Made by a program: the position numbers and the translations under genes. 64,000 nucleotides of DNA from positions 62,001-126,000 of the forward strand of contig JAXMAF010000016.1 in the NCBI GenBank assembly GCA_046350555.1, written 5' to 3'. Below are positions 30,424 to 38,626 of the stretch, one piece after another. Each line of letters starts with the position of its first letter. Position 1 is the first letter of the stretch. This DNA comes from JAXMAF01 sp046350555 (GTDB lineage: Bacteria > Planctomycetota > Phycisphaerae > Phycisphaerales > SM1A02). Below the pieces are notes generated by a model. It searched no databases. It was not told the origin of the DNA and saw nothing but the letters and a program-made list of their open reading frames with translations.

Positions 30424-31746
30424 TCACGTTCCCGCGCGGCGGGGCAGCTCGTAGCGCAGCACGACGGTCGACGGCATCGGCGGATACGGGACGACCAGGC
30501 GGCGCACCACGAAGTCCTCGGCGTTCCAGCCGGCGCGGGCGAAGGCGGTCGCGACGAGCTGCTCGTAGCGCGGCAGCAGCGGCGTCGCCACGCGCGGCGG
30601 ACGGCCACCGACCTCGATCATCCGTTCGCCCATGGGCAGCATGTGCCGATCGCGATCGACCGGCTCGAAGGCGAGCGCGCCGGACGGACGCCCCACGATG
30701 CTCGCCTGCGGCGAGTGGGCCTCAGGCAGGTCGCGATGGACGAAGAGATCGAAGAGCAGCGTCTCGATCGGAAGCGTGATGACCGAGGAGACCTCGCCGA
30801 CGTGGTTCTCGGCGTCGCCGTGGCGCGGCACGGCGTTTCGCTCGATGAAGCCGAAGACGCACGAGGTGTCGCCGGTGCGGCCGATCGCGCCGTCGCCGAG
30901 CTCGAAGACGACCTCGCCGTCGCGCTCGATCGCGACGAGCGCCGGCTCTTGCGGCGAGCACCACGAGCGCATGAGCCACGACGCCGCTGCGGTGCCGGTG
31001 TGCTCGGCCGATGCCGTCGCGCCGCCGGGCGCGGGGCGCTCGATCGGCTCCATGCGCCACGGTCGCGTCTCGGGCGAGGCGTCGTCGCGATAGCGCATGA
31101 ACCGGAAGAGCGGCCAGGGCGGCAGCGGACGGAGCCGGCGCAGGTCGAAGAGCCCCGCGACGAGGGCGATGTCGAGGCGCGATGGATCCTCGGCGCAAGG
31201 CGCGAGGAAGTGCGCGGTGAGACGAAGCCGCGCCTGGAGTCCCCAGACGCCGCTGTTGCCGCGGTAGGCCAGCTTGCGCGAGACCTCGAGGCTCTTCGCC
31301 CCCGTGGTGGCGTCCAGCAGCAGCTCGAGCGTGGCGCGGTCGCCGGCGTGCGCCTCGACCATCCGCTGGAACTCGGCGGCGGCCGAGCGCGCCTTGTTGA
31401 CGACCTCGGCCGGCGCGCCGGCGGCGCGCATCGCCTCGAGCACGATCCGGAGTCCGTTGGCGCCGGGAATGAGCGGCGCCGCGTCGAACGCATCGTCGCT
31501 CTGGAGCAGCCGCGCGATCTTCCAGGTCAGGTTCTTGTTGAGCTTGAATCGCCGCGAGACCTCCTGCGGGCGCGCCGGGTCGGCGCCCGCCGCGTGGTAG
31601 AGCTCCAGCAGCGCGCTGCGCAGTCCCAGCGCCGCGTCTCGACAGTGGCCGGCGAACGCGACCGGGTCGGCGTGGCCGGACGATTCGTTCCCGGAAGGCG
31701 GATCAGGCTGATGACCGGACTGGCGCACGGATGGCAGAGCGTACAC
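30424..31746 (-). CDS. Conserved protein of unknown function
   Basis: The protein has 440 residues. I do not recognise the family. The N-terminal part (VAFAGHCRDAALGLRSALL and VSRRFKLNKNLTWKIARLLQ) looks helical and could include a helix-turn-helix. The rest contains regular alternating patterns such as PIETLLFDLFVHRDLPEAH and ends VVPYPPMPSTVVLRYELPR. There is no signal peptide or membrane segment. The start is taken as GTG at 31746, with AGGGGA just upstream. The reading frame is open further upstream into the divergent nuoH region but with non-protein-like sequence. Codon use matches its neighbours. Confidence 0.7.
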   Translation of the reverse strand: MYALPSVRQSGHQPDPPSGNESSGHADPVAFAGHCRDAALGLRSALLELYHAAGADPARPQEVSRRFKLNKNLTWKIARLLQSDDAFDAAPLIPGANGLRIVLEAMRAAGAPAEVVNKARSAAAEFQRMVEAHAGDRATLELLLDATTGAKSLEVSRKLAYRGNSGVWGLQARLRLTAHFLAPCAEDPSRLDIALVAGLFDLRRLRPLPPWPLFRFMRYRDDASPETRPWRMEPIERPAPGGATASAEHTGTAAASWLMRSWCSPQEPALVAIERDGEVVFELGDGAIGRTGDTSCVFGFIERNAVPRHGDAENHVGEVSSVITLPIETLLFDLFVHRDLPEAHSPQASIVGRPSGALAFEPVDRDRHMLPMGERMIEVGGRPPRVATPLLPRYEQLVATAFARAGWNAEDFVVRRLVVPYPPMPSTVVLRYELPRRAGT

Positions 31747-31825
31747 CAGTCCCCTGGGGAAAACGCCACAGATGGACAAACGGCGCGGGTGCCTCCCGTT
31801 GCGGCTTGCACTACCATTCCCGCCT

Positions 31826-33118
31826 ATGCCGTCCTTCCTCACCGCACAGCTCGTCACGTCGGTCATCGTGATCCTGGTGATGGTGCACCTGATCCTCGTC
31901 GGGTGCGCGTACTGCATCTGGCTGGAGCGCAAGCTCAGCGCGTGGATGCAGGACCGGTGCGGGCCGAACCGCGTCGGGCCGTTCGGCCTCCTGCAACCGA
32001 TCGCCGACGGACTCAAGTTCCTGCTGAAGGAGGACTACACGCCGCCGAACGTCGACCACGGCATGTTCACGCTCGCCCCGATGGTGATGGTGATCCCGGC
32101 GCTGATCGGATTCGCCGTGATTCCGTGGGCGGGCTCGCTGGACCTCTCGTCGCTCCCGGCGGGCATGGTGAGCGCGCTCGGGCTCGCGGGCGAATCGGTC
32201 GACATCGTCGGCGCGAAGGTCAACATCGGCATCGTCTACCTGTTCGCGGTGGGGTCGCTGGGTGTCTATGGCGTGGCGCTGGGCGGCTGGGCGAGCAACA
32301 ACAAGTACTCCTTCTTCGGCGGCCTTCGGGCGAGCGCCCAGATGGTCACCTACGAGATCCCGCTGGGGCTCGCGCTGCTCGCGGTGATCCTCTACGCCGG
32401 CACGATCCAGCCGTACACGCTCATCCAGAACCAGATGGACGGCTCGTGGTACCTGCTCCAGATGCCGCTCGCCGCCGTCCTCTACTACATCTGCCGACTC
32501 GCCGAGAGCAACCGTGCGCCGTTCGACCTGGCCGAGTGCGAGCAGGAGCTCGTCGGCGGATACCACACCGAGTACTCGTCGATGCGCTTCGCGCTCTTCT
32601 TCCTCGCCGAGTACGCGCACATGATCACCGGCGCGGCGCTCTTCACGATCCTCTTCCTCGGCGGCTGGTCCCTCAACCCGCTTCCCATCGGCCCCGATCT
32701 TCCGGCGCCGTCGGCCGGCGGCCTCGGCATCGGCATGATCCTGGTGCAGGTGCTCGTCGTCCTCTTCAAGATCTTCCTCGTGATCTGCGCCGACATGGCG
32801 ATCCGCTGGACGATCCCGCGACTCCGCTACGACCAGATCATGAAGCTCTCGTGGACGGGCATGATCCCCATCGCGCTGCTGCTGCTCATCGCGACGTCGA
32901 TGGTCGTCTACCTCGGCGCGCAGCCGTGGATGTGGGCCGTCTCGCTGGCGTGCGTCGCGGCGGTCTACTTTGGCCAGTCGCTGATGCCGAGGCAGCCCGA
33001 TCCGAACAACCGCATTCCGCTCGTGGGCAGCCGGTTCAGCCCGGCCCGCGACGCCGACGTGATGACCGCGCCGACCGACCCGCTGGCGCTCGCCGACGCG
33101 CCGCTGCATGGCCGGTGA
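31826..33118 (+). CDS. nuoH: NADH-quinone oxidoreductase subunit H
   Basis: The protein has 430 residues with about eight hydrophobic segments. Signatures are WLERKLSAWMQDRCGPNRVGP, LLQPIADGLKFLLKED and FDLAECEQELVGGYHTEYS, which belong to the quinone-site subunit of complex I. TACCAT 8 nt before the ATG suggests a leaderless message from a promoter shared back to back with the unknown gene at 30424. No other nuo genes flank it, so it is outside the usual nuoA-N operon in this stretch. The last ~35 residues are a polar tail. Confidence 0.95.
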   Translation: MPSFLTAQLVTSVIVILVMVHLILVGCAYCIWLERKLSAWMQDRCGPNRVGPFGLLQPIADGLKFLLKEDYTPPNVDHGMFTLAPMVMVIPALIGFAVIPWAGSLDLSSLPAGMVSALGLAGESVDIVGAKVNIGIVYLFAVGSLGVYGVALGGWASNNKYSFFGGLRASAQMVTYEIPLGLALLAVILYAGTIQPYTLIQNQMDGSWYLLQMPLAAVLYYICRLAESNRAPFDLAECEQELVGGYHTEYSSMRFALFFLAEYAHMITGAALFTILFLGGWSLNPLPIGPDLPAPSAGGLGIGMILVQVLVVLFKIFLVICADMAIRWTIPRLRYDQIMKLSWTGMIPIALLLLIATSMVVYLGAQPWMWAVSLACVAAVYFGQSLMPRQPDPNNRIPLVGSRFSPARDADVMTAPTDPLALADAPLHGR

Positions 33119-33530
33119 TCGGACGCGCGCCTGGCTGATCCGTTCGACGAATCCGCGAACCGCCGCGGGCTCGCCGTGCGCCGCGAGGCGCCGGGCGCTC
33201 GCGCGTCGTGTTCATGCGCGGCGTCCTCGTGCAGCGTGTTCTCGCGGCATGTTCTCGCGGCATGTTCTCGCAGCGACTTCGCGCAACGCTTGAGGGCGAT
33301 CCGCGCACACGGGCAGCTCGGCGCGCACCGACGCGGCCTCGCAAAAAGCCACAGACGCCAATCCAGTCGGAGGTTGGATCGGCGTCCGGGAGTGCGCGCT
33401 GGCCGCAGGAAGCGGTGCGCGATCGCATGAATGTACGCGAGGTGGTGCGACGGAAACAAGCGCTTCATGCACAAGAAGCGCTCGCGGCGCCGAGCGCTCG
33501 TCGACGCGCGCCGCGGTCGGCGCGGCGCCG
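33119..33530. other. 412-bp region without a confident gene
   Basis: It holds a near-tandem TTCTCGCGGCATG pair at about 33239-33265 and several short Arg-rich reading frames that look like chance in GC-rich DNA. No RNA gene is recognised. Confidence 0.5.
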
Positions 33531-33776
33531 TCAACGCAGGCGCTTCATCCGATGGACCCAGCGCGCGTAGTCGAGGATCGCGGCGCGGCGCTCGCGCGGC
33601 GCGGGCATGCGCGCCGGGTCGCGGCCGAACGCCGTCTCGTGGCGCCAGCGCCAGTACTTGCCGCGCATGCGGAAGCGAGTCTGGCAGCCGAGCACCGCGA
33701 GCTCCCAGAGCGCGCTGGCGACGTGAAGTGGGTTGCGCACGCGGCCATCGTACATCGCGCGGCGCAGGCGAAGCAC
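33531..33776 (-). CDS. Small basic protein, probably conserved in planctomycetes
   Basis: The protein has 81 residues and is rich in Arg and Trp: YDGRVRNPLHVASALWELAV, FRMRGKYWRWRHETAFG and a terminal ILDYARWVHRMKRL. I believe similar short proteins with the ALWELA and YWRWR patterns occur next to housekeeping genes in planctomycetes, but that is from memory. No domain is known. The start is ATG at 33776, with a Met at residue 8 as alternative. Confidence 0.6.
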   Translation of the reverse strand: MLRLRRAMYDGRVRNPLHVASALWELAVLGCQTRFRMRGKYWRWRHETAFGRDPARMPAPRERRAAILDYARWVHRMKRLR

Positions 33777-33780
33777 GCTT

Positions 33781-33882
33781 GTGGCGCAGGTCTCCGGCCT
33801 GCCCGTTCACTGGCGCGCCGAGGAATCCCTCGCCGACCGATGCCATGCGCGGCCGCAACGGCAGGCCAGAGGCCTGCACCAC
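33781..33882. repeat. Inverted repeat (two 23-bp arms)
   Basis: The left arm GTGGCGCAGGTCTCCGGCCT (33781-33803) matches the reverse complement of 33860-33882 at 20 of 23 positions, around a 56-bp loop. GTGGTGCAGGCCTCTGGCCT-type hairpins are dispersed elements in many planctomycete genomes as far as I recall. It lies just upstream of the 33531-33776 gene. Confidence 0.7.
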
Positions 33883-33947
33883 AACGCGCGGCGCACGCCA
33901 GCGAGTGTCGCCTCGGACGACCGAACGGCGCGCTCAGGAAACCCCTC

Positions 33948-34051
33948 ATACGGAGTCCAGTCGACCTCCATGCGTTCGACCCCTCGCCCACAGCGGCGTC
34001 TCACGGTGGAACTGGGTTGGGTGGAGCACGAGAATCAACTGGGACGCGTAT
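33948..34051 (+). repeat. Palindromic ~105-bp dispersed repeat, copy 5
   Basis: The copy begins ATACGGAGTCCAGTCGACCT and ends CAACTGGGACGCGTAT, directly abutting the TGA of the aminotransferase gene on the minus strand. Orientation is as in copy 1. Confidence 0.85.
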
Positions 34052-35433
34052 CACCCCACCGACGCGATCTCCGCCACGGCCCGCACGAAGGCATCGACGT
34101 CGCCGGCGATCGTCGTCGCGCCGACGCTCATCCGCACCGTGCCGTGCGGAAACGTGCCGGCCGCGCGATGGGCGCCCGGCGCGCAATGGAGCCCCGGCCG
34201 CACCGCGATGTCGAAGCTGCTGTCGAGGATCGCACCAGCATCGAGCGGATCGAGCCCCTCGATCGTGATCGAGACCGCGCCGGCCCGTCGCGCCGCGTCG
34301 CGCGGACCGACGATGCCCACGCCGCGGATCTCGCCGAGACCGTCGATGGCGCGCTGCACCAAGGCCATCTCATGGGCCCGGATCGCCTCGACGCCGCGCT
34401 CGGCGACCCACGCCGCGCCGGCGCCGAGCCCGGCGATGCCGACCACGTTGGGCGTGCCGCCTTCGAGTCGATGCGGAAGCTCCGGCGGCATCGTCTCGAG
34501 CCGCGAGTCGCCTCCCGTTCCGCCGCTTCGGAAGACGCCCAGCCGCGAACCCGCGCCGTCGATCGACGGCATCGCCCGCGGTCCGACGTAGAGGATGCCC
34601 GTGCCCATCGGACCCAGGAGCGCCTTGTGGCCGGGACAGGCGACGAGATCGGCGCCCAGCGCTGCAAGATCGACCGGCACCGCGCCGAGCACCTGCGCCG
34701 CATCGACGAGCACGAGCGGACCGAGGTCCGTTCCATCCGCGCGAGTGATCGACGAGCCTCCCATCGCGCGCGCAGCCGAAGACGTGTCCCTCGCGCCAGC
34801 GCGGCGAGCGGCGCCGGCGATCCGCGCGACACCCGCCACACCCGCGACGCCAGCCGCACCCGTCACGCCCGCCACGCCCGCCACGCCCGCCACGCCCGTC
34901 ACGCCCGTCACGCCCGTCACACCCTCCACACCCTTCACGATCGCCTCAACCGGCTGAAGCGTCCCCAGCGCGTTGCTCGCCATCGTCACCGCGACGAGCG
35001 CCGTCTCCGGACGAATTGCGGCGATCACGTCGGCGGGATCGACGAATCCCTCGGCCGACGCCCTCACGCGCGTCACGTCGATGCGTCCAGCGGCGCGCAG
35101 CGTCTCGAGCGGCCGCGTGATCGAGTTGTGTTCAAGGACCGTCGTCACCACATGCGGCCGCGCCGACGCCGCCGGCAGCGCGCCGAGCACCGCATGGATG
35201 GCGATGTTGAGCGCGTCCGTGCCGTTGAGCGTGAAGACGATCCGACGCGGATCCTGCACACCGAGCAACCGCGCCACGCGAAGCCGCGCCTGATCGATCA
35301 CCCGCTCCGCGCTGGTCGCATACCGATGACCGCCGCGCGACGGATTCCCAGCCTCCGACAGCGCCGCCACCATCGCCGCCACCACCTCGGGCGGCTTGGG
35401 CAGGCTCGTCGCGGCATGATCGAGATACGGCAC
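34051..35433 (-). CDS. Class V aminotransferase / cysteine desulfurase-like protein with a repeat insertion
   Basis: The protein has 460 residues and is PLP-dependent. YLDHAATSLPKP opens the fold, GTDALNIAIHAVL and LEHNSITRPLE follow, DAAQVLG precedes CPGHKALLGPMGTG with the PLP lysine, and RPGLHCAPGAH holds the cysteine loop expected to act on the substrate. It resembles NifS/SufS-like cysteine desulfurases. Residues ~160-233 are an insertion of GVTG/GVAG repeats from a 9-bp tandem array, where relatives have a short loop. GTG at 35433 is fixed by a TACGCT hexamer 6 nt upstream. Confidence 0.88.
   Translation of the reverse strand: MPYLDHAATSLPKPPEVVAAMVAALSEAGNPSRGGHRYATSAERVIDQARLRVARLLGVQDPRRIVFTLNGTDALNIAIHAVLGALPAASARPHVVTTVLEHNSITRPLETLRAAGRIDVTRVRASAEGFVDPADVIAAIRPETALVAVTMASNALGTLQPVEAIVKGVEGVTGVTGVTGVAGVAGVAGVTGAAGVAGVAGVARIAGAARRAGARDTSSAARAMGGSSITRADGTDLGPLVLVDAAQVLGAVPVDLAALGADLVACPGHKALLGPMGTGILYVGPRAMPSIDGAGSRLGVFRSGGTGGDSRLETMPPELPHRLEGGTPNVVGIAGLGAGAAWVAERGVEAIRAHEMALVQRAIDGLGEIRGVGIVGPRDAARRAGAVSITIEGLDPLDAGAILDSSFDIAVRPGLHCAPGAHRAAGTFPHGTVRMSVGATTIAGDVDAFVRAVAEIASVG
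34831..34935 (+). repeat. 9-bp tandem repeat (CACGCCCGC / CACGCCCGT) inside a gene
   Basis: About ten degenerate copies encode GVAGVTG units on the minus strand within the aminotransferase. The units keep the reading frame. Confidence 0.85.
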
Positions 35434-35487
35434 GCAACCAGCGTAGCGGAGCGCGCACCGCCGCCGGATCAACCCCCACCACTCCCT

Positions 35488-35600
35488 CCTCCTCCGCGTC
35501 CTTCCGCGGCCTTCACCAGCTCGCTCTCTCCGCGTCCTCCGCGGCCTTCCGCGGCTCATTCTCTCCGCGGCCCTCCGCGGCTCAATCCCCTCCGCGGCTC
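35488..35600 (-). repeat. CCGCGGAGGG-type repeat array E
   Basis: CTCCGCGTCCTTCCGCGGCC units lie in the divergent gap between the aminotransferase and ruvA. Unlike A/B and C/D it has no inverse partner nearby. Confidence 0.8.
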
Positions 35601-35626
35601 TCCAACGACACGCTACGCTGCGCTCG

Positions 35627-36247
35627 GTGATCTCCTCCCTCTCCGGCCTGCTCAGCGCCTTCGTCGACGGTCGTGCGCACGTGCGCGTCGGCGACCTCAC
35701 GTACGAGCTCCTCGTGCCCGCCTCGGACGCCATGCGCCTGGCCACGGTCGTCGGCGAGCGGGTCACGTTCCACACCCTGCACTACCTCGAATCGCAGGGC
35801 CAGGGCGCGTCGTACCTTCCGCGGCTCATCGGCTTCGCGTCGCGCGAGGACCGCGCCTTCTTCGAGCTCTTCACATCTGTGAAGGGCATCGGCAACCGCA
35901 AGGCGCTGCGCGCGATGCAGCTTCCCACCGCGACGATCGCCCGGGCCATCGCCGAGCGCGACGTCGACCTGCTCAAGTCGCTCCCCGAGATCGGCAAGAA
36001 GACGGCCGACACGATCGTCCTCGATCTGCGCGAGAAGGTCGGCGCGTTCGCCGCGCCCTCGACGACCACCAGCGCCGTGGACAGCGCCCAGGCGCGGCTC
36101 GTCGCCGATGCCGTCGCGGTGCTCGTTCAGCTCGGCGAATCGCGCTTCGTGGCCCAGCAGCTCGCGGAACGCGCGCTGACGGCCGACCGCACGATCGACC
36201 GCGGCGAGGCGCTCGTGACGGCGGCGCTGCGGTTGCGCGACGCGTGA
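35627..36247 (+). CDS. ruvA: Holliday junction branch migration protein RuvA
   Basis: The protein has 206 residues and binds four-way junctions as a tetramer and recruits RuvB. The N-terminal OB domain starts MISSLSGLLSAFVDG. The helix-hairpin-helix motifs are FELFTSVKGIGNRKALRAM and LKSLPEIGKKTADTIVLDL. The C-terminal domain III for RuvB contact ends ALVTAALRLRDA. The start is GTG, with TACGCT 7 nt upstream (likely leaderless). It converges on the DGR target gene, whose stop is 40 bp away. Confidence 0.95.
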   Translation: MISSLSGLLSAFVDGRAHVRVGDLTYELLVPASDAMRLATVVGERVTFHTLHYLESQGQGASYLPRLIGFASREDRAFFELFTSVKGIGNRKALRAMQLPTATIARAIAERDVDLLKSLPEIGKKTADTIVLDLREKVGAFAAPSTTTSAVDSAQARLVADAVAVLVQLGESRFVAQQLAERALTADRTIDRGEALVTAALRLRDA

Positions 36248-36287
36248 GCACGTGAATGCACGCACGCATGAGCGCGCATCCGCGCCC

Positions 36288-37202
36288 TCACCGGCCCGCT
36301 CCGCGGGCACCGCGCGGCGCCTGCTCCGCAGGCGATTCCCGAGCGGGCTCCGCCCGGCTGGGCTGGGGCTCGACGGACCTCAGGCAGAAACGGAAGCCCA
36401 GGAGGTCGAAGGCGTGGCCCGGGTCGTCCGCGTGGCGGATGGCCGAGCGCGCCCCCCTGGCGTTGTCGATCCAGGAGCCGCCGCGGACGACGCGGGACAC
36501 GTCCGTGTCCCCGCCCTCCGGGCCACGCCGATCCTCGACGGGGTCTGCCGCGTACCTGCGCTTCCCGTCCGCGCACCACTCCCACACGTTCCCGTGCATC
36601 TCGTACAGGCCCCACCGGTTCGCGGGGAAGCTCTTCACTGGCACCGTCTCCTTCCTGTACAGCCCCTTCGCACCGCCCGCGTACGGGAAGTTCCCGTCGT
36701 AGTTCACCTGCTCCGGCGTGATCGTCTCGCCGAACGAGAACGGCGTCTCCGTCCCCGCTCGACACGCGTACTCCCATTCCGCCTCAGTAGGAAGGTCCGT
36801 CTCGCACTCCGGTAGGAGTGCCGAGAGTTGGTCAAGAAACGCCCGCACGTCGTGCCAACTGACTTGTTCAACCGGTCGATCGTCCCCCTTGAACCGGCTC
36901 GGGTTCTTCCCCGTCACCGCCGACCACATCGCCTGTGTGCACGCCGTATCCGCGAGCCAGAAGCCCCGCGTCAACGTCACGCGGTGGCGCGGACCTTCAC
37001 CTCCAGAGCGCTCCGCCTCCGTCTCCGGCGAGCCCATCCAGAACTCCCCCGGCTCGATCCAGCGAAGACGCTGGACGACCGGTATCCCGCCGCTCACCGG
37101 CTCGATCGCAATCTCACACCAGACGCCGAATTCGTCATCGCCGAAGCTGCTTGCGCAGGCTGGAAGGAGGTCGAAGATCGAAGGATCAGCGGTCGCAGGC
37201 AC
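36288..37202 (-). CDS. FGS-domain DGR target protein 1 (carries VR1)
   Basis: The protein has 304 residues starting at GTG. A short N-terminal strand region (FGVWCEIAIEPVSGG) precedes the FGS fold: RWIEPGEFWMGSPETEAER, GFWLADTACTQAMW, LPTEAEWEYACRAGTETPF, MHGNVWEWCADG, then RVVRGGSW-IDNARGARSAIRH...LGFRFCL, where the variable positions lie. A Pro/Ala-rich tail follows. The FGE cysteine after RGGSW is absent, so this is a binding domain rather than an enzyme. The scaffold is very close to the C-terminal part of the 39133-42285 protein, so one arose from the other by duplication. It is the last gene of the DGR group, downstream of the TR. Confidence 0.93.
   Translation of the reverse strand: MPATADPSIFDLLPACASSFGDDEFGVWCEIAIEPVSGGIPVVQRLRWIEPGEFWMGSPETEAERSGGEGPRHRVTLTRGFWLADTACTQAMWSAVTGKNPSRFKGDDRPVEQVSWHDVRAFLDQLSALLPECETDLPTEAEWEYACRAGTETPFSFGETITPEQVNYDGNFPYAGGAKGLYRKETVPVKSFPANRWGLYEMHGNVWEWCADGKRRYAADPVEDRRGPEGGDTDVSRVVRGGSWIDNARGARSAIRHADDPGHAFDLLGFRFCLRSVEPQPSRAEPARESPAEQAPRGARGAGR
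36344..36356 (-). other. Hairpin 22 bp beyond VR1
   Basis: CGGGC-TCC-GCCCG, a 5-bp stem with a 3-nt loop, lies in the target's 3' coding end. The same 13 bp at the same distance follow VR2 (39294-39306), and nothing like it lies beside the TR. Known DGRs use a hairpin or cruciform just downstream of the VR for efficient retrohoming. Confidence 0.65.
36379..36495 (-). repeat. DGR variable region VR1
   Basis: These 117 bp align without gaps to the template at 37446-37562. All ten differences fall at coding-strand adenines of the template. Seven of the eight AAC codons are changed, giving L, F, H, D, H, I and D in 3' to 5' order, and one AGG becomes GGG. The 3' end shares CTGGGCTTCCGTTTCTGCCT with the template. 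Confidence 0.97.
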
Positions 37203-37445
37203 GGCGGCGATTCCAACTTGGTGACTGCCCCATCATCAGCCGCCGCGCACAGCGCTCAACACAACTCGCCTGTACCGGCTGTGAAAGGTCGGCCCTCCGG
37301 GGGGCGTTCGGCACTCGACCATCTCGGTCGGGCCTACCAGCGCCCCGGGGGCCTTGCGGTTTGGCACGGAACATGATCGCTCCGTGCACCGGACGTCGGT
37401 CTGGTCCGTGGTTCGCCGCGCATCCGCACGGCGTGCTCCATCGAG

Positions 37446-37562
37446 CTCAGGCAGAAACGGAAGCCCAGGTTGTCGTTGGCGTTGCCCGGGTCGTTCGCGT
37501 TGCGGTTGGCCGAGCGCGCCCTCCTGGCGTTGTTGATCCAGGAGCCGCCGCGGACGACGCGG
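37446..37562 (-). repeat. DGR template repeat (TR)
   Basis: A 117-bp non-coding repeat lies 26 bp after the RT stop. Its virtual translation is RVVRGGSWINNARRARSANR continuing NANDPGNANDNLGFRFCL, with eight AAC codons, the typical template design. Beyond the 3' end it reads CTGAGCTCGATGGAG where both VRs read CTGAGGTCCGTCGAG, which is the expected IMH*/IMH difference that protects the template. The remainder of 37203-37588 shows no gene and would be transcribed as the template RNA. Confidence 0.97.
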
Positions 37563-37588
37563 CGCGCGCAGCACTCGTTCGACCGACA

Positions 37589-38608
37589 TCACGAAGAACA
37601 TCGTAACGTGGCACCGAGCAACCGTCTTCGGAACCCGATCGACTGGCAGCCCGTCAGCGCCGCGCTTGCAACGTCGTAGGCACGCTGTGCCGACGCCTCG
37701 GTCACCTCGCCAGTCCCGAGCGTCGCCTCGATTCTCAGCAGGGCCGCCCGATACCCCGTCATCTTGCGAGAGCTCGGCAACACCACACCCGGTCGGACGC
37801 GGAAACCGCAATACGCGATCCCCCGCCGGCTGAGCCCGAGATGGAACGACGGCTTCAGCGCGAGCTTGCGCTCACGATCGAGATACGCGCGCAGCCCTTC
37901 GAGCGTCTCCGTCGCGGCGGCGCGACTTGGGCACCACCAAACCAGATCGTCCATGTAGCGAACATGAGCGCCGACGCCGGGATGCCGCAACAGGAACCGA
38001 TCCGCGCCGTCGAGGTACGCGTTCGCGAAGTGCTGAGAGGTGAGCGACCCGATTGGCAACCCTTGTCCCGGCGTCGCAACGCCGCCGGCCGCGATGATCC
38101 GACCGAGGAGTGCGAGGAATGGTCGGCCCTTGAAGCGCTGCGCGAGCAGCGACTCAAGGATCGCGTGGTCGATCGACGCGAAGTAGTTCTCGACATCGAC
38201 CTGCACCACCCACGGCAACGCGTCGCTCCTTCGGACATGCCGCTGAACCGCCAAGACCGCGCAATGAACGCCCTTGCCTGGCCGACACGCATAACTGCTC
38301 TCGACGAGCATCCGCTCGAACCGCGACTCGGCGAGGTTGAGGATCGCGTGGTGCAGGACCCGGTCGGCGAAGCACGCCGCGGTGATGGTCCGACGCTTGG
38401 GGTCGCGGATCGTGAAGGAGCGTGCTCGACCGCGCGGCGATCGTTCGGAGAGAATCTCCTCGGCAAGCGTTGCGAGGTTGCGCCCCAGATTGTCGAGAAA
38501 CCGCGCCACCGCCGCACGATGTCGCTTGCCGCGTGCGGCCTTCCATGTCGCCAGCAGCAGGTTGTCGTGACGAGCGACGTCTTCGAGGCCAATGCGGTCG
38601 CGCTGCAT
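37589..38608 (-). CDS. Diversity-generating retroelement reverse transcriptase
   Basis: The protein has 339 residues. RT motifs are visible in order: VDVENYFASID (catalytic Asp ~138), GLPIGSLTSQHFAN (~183-196) with the SQ signature that separates DGR RTs from group II intron and retron enzymes, and YMDDLVWW (~218) with the catalytic pair. There is no maturase, endonuclease or protease domain. It copies the TR RNA with errors at adenines and the cDNA replaces the VR. The start ATG is 18 bp after the HRDC gene stop, so the two are an operon. The stop is followed at once by the TR. Confidence 0.97.
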   Translation of the reverse strand: MQRDRIGLEDVARHDNLLLATWKAARGKRHRAAVARFLDNLGRNLATLAEEILSERSPRGRARSFTIRDPKRRTITAACFADRVLHHAILNLAESRFERMLVESSYACRPGKGVHCAVLAVQRHVRRSDALPWVVQVDVENYFASIDHAILESLLAQRFKGRPFLALLGRIIAAGGVATPGQGLPIGSLTSQHFANAYLDGADRFLLRHPGVGAHVRYMDDLVWWCPSRAAATETLEGLRAYLDRERKLALKPSFHLGLSRRGIAYCGFRVRPGVVLPSSRKMTGYRAALLRIEATLGTGEVTEASAQRAYDVASAALTGCQSIGFRRRLLGATLRCSS

Positions 38609-38626
38609 GGATGGTCACGGGTCTCG

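Noticed and set aside
33431..33570. Short basic protein on the plus strand
   Set aside because: Arg-rich reading frames are common by chance in this GC-rich DNA and no ribosome-binding site or family match is visible.
36288..37202. Functional formylglycine-generating enzyme
   Set aside because: The active-site cysteine after RGGS is missing and the region is hypervariable, as in DGR binding proteins.
37430..37590. A short third FGS gene
   Set aside because: The segment has no start, only the last ~40 codons of an FGS-like fold, and matches the VRs except at adenines; it is the template repeat.
37589..38608. Retron or group II intron reverse transcriptase
   Set aside because: The IGSLTSQ motif, absence of a maturase domain and presence of TR and VRs make it a DGR enzyme.
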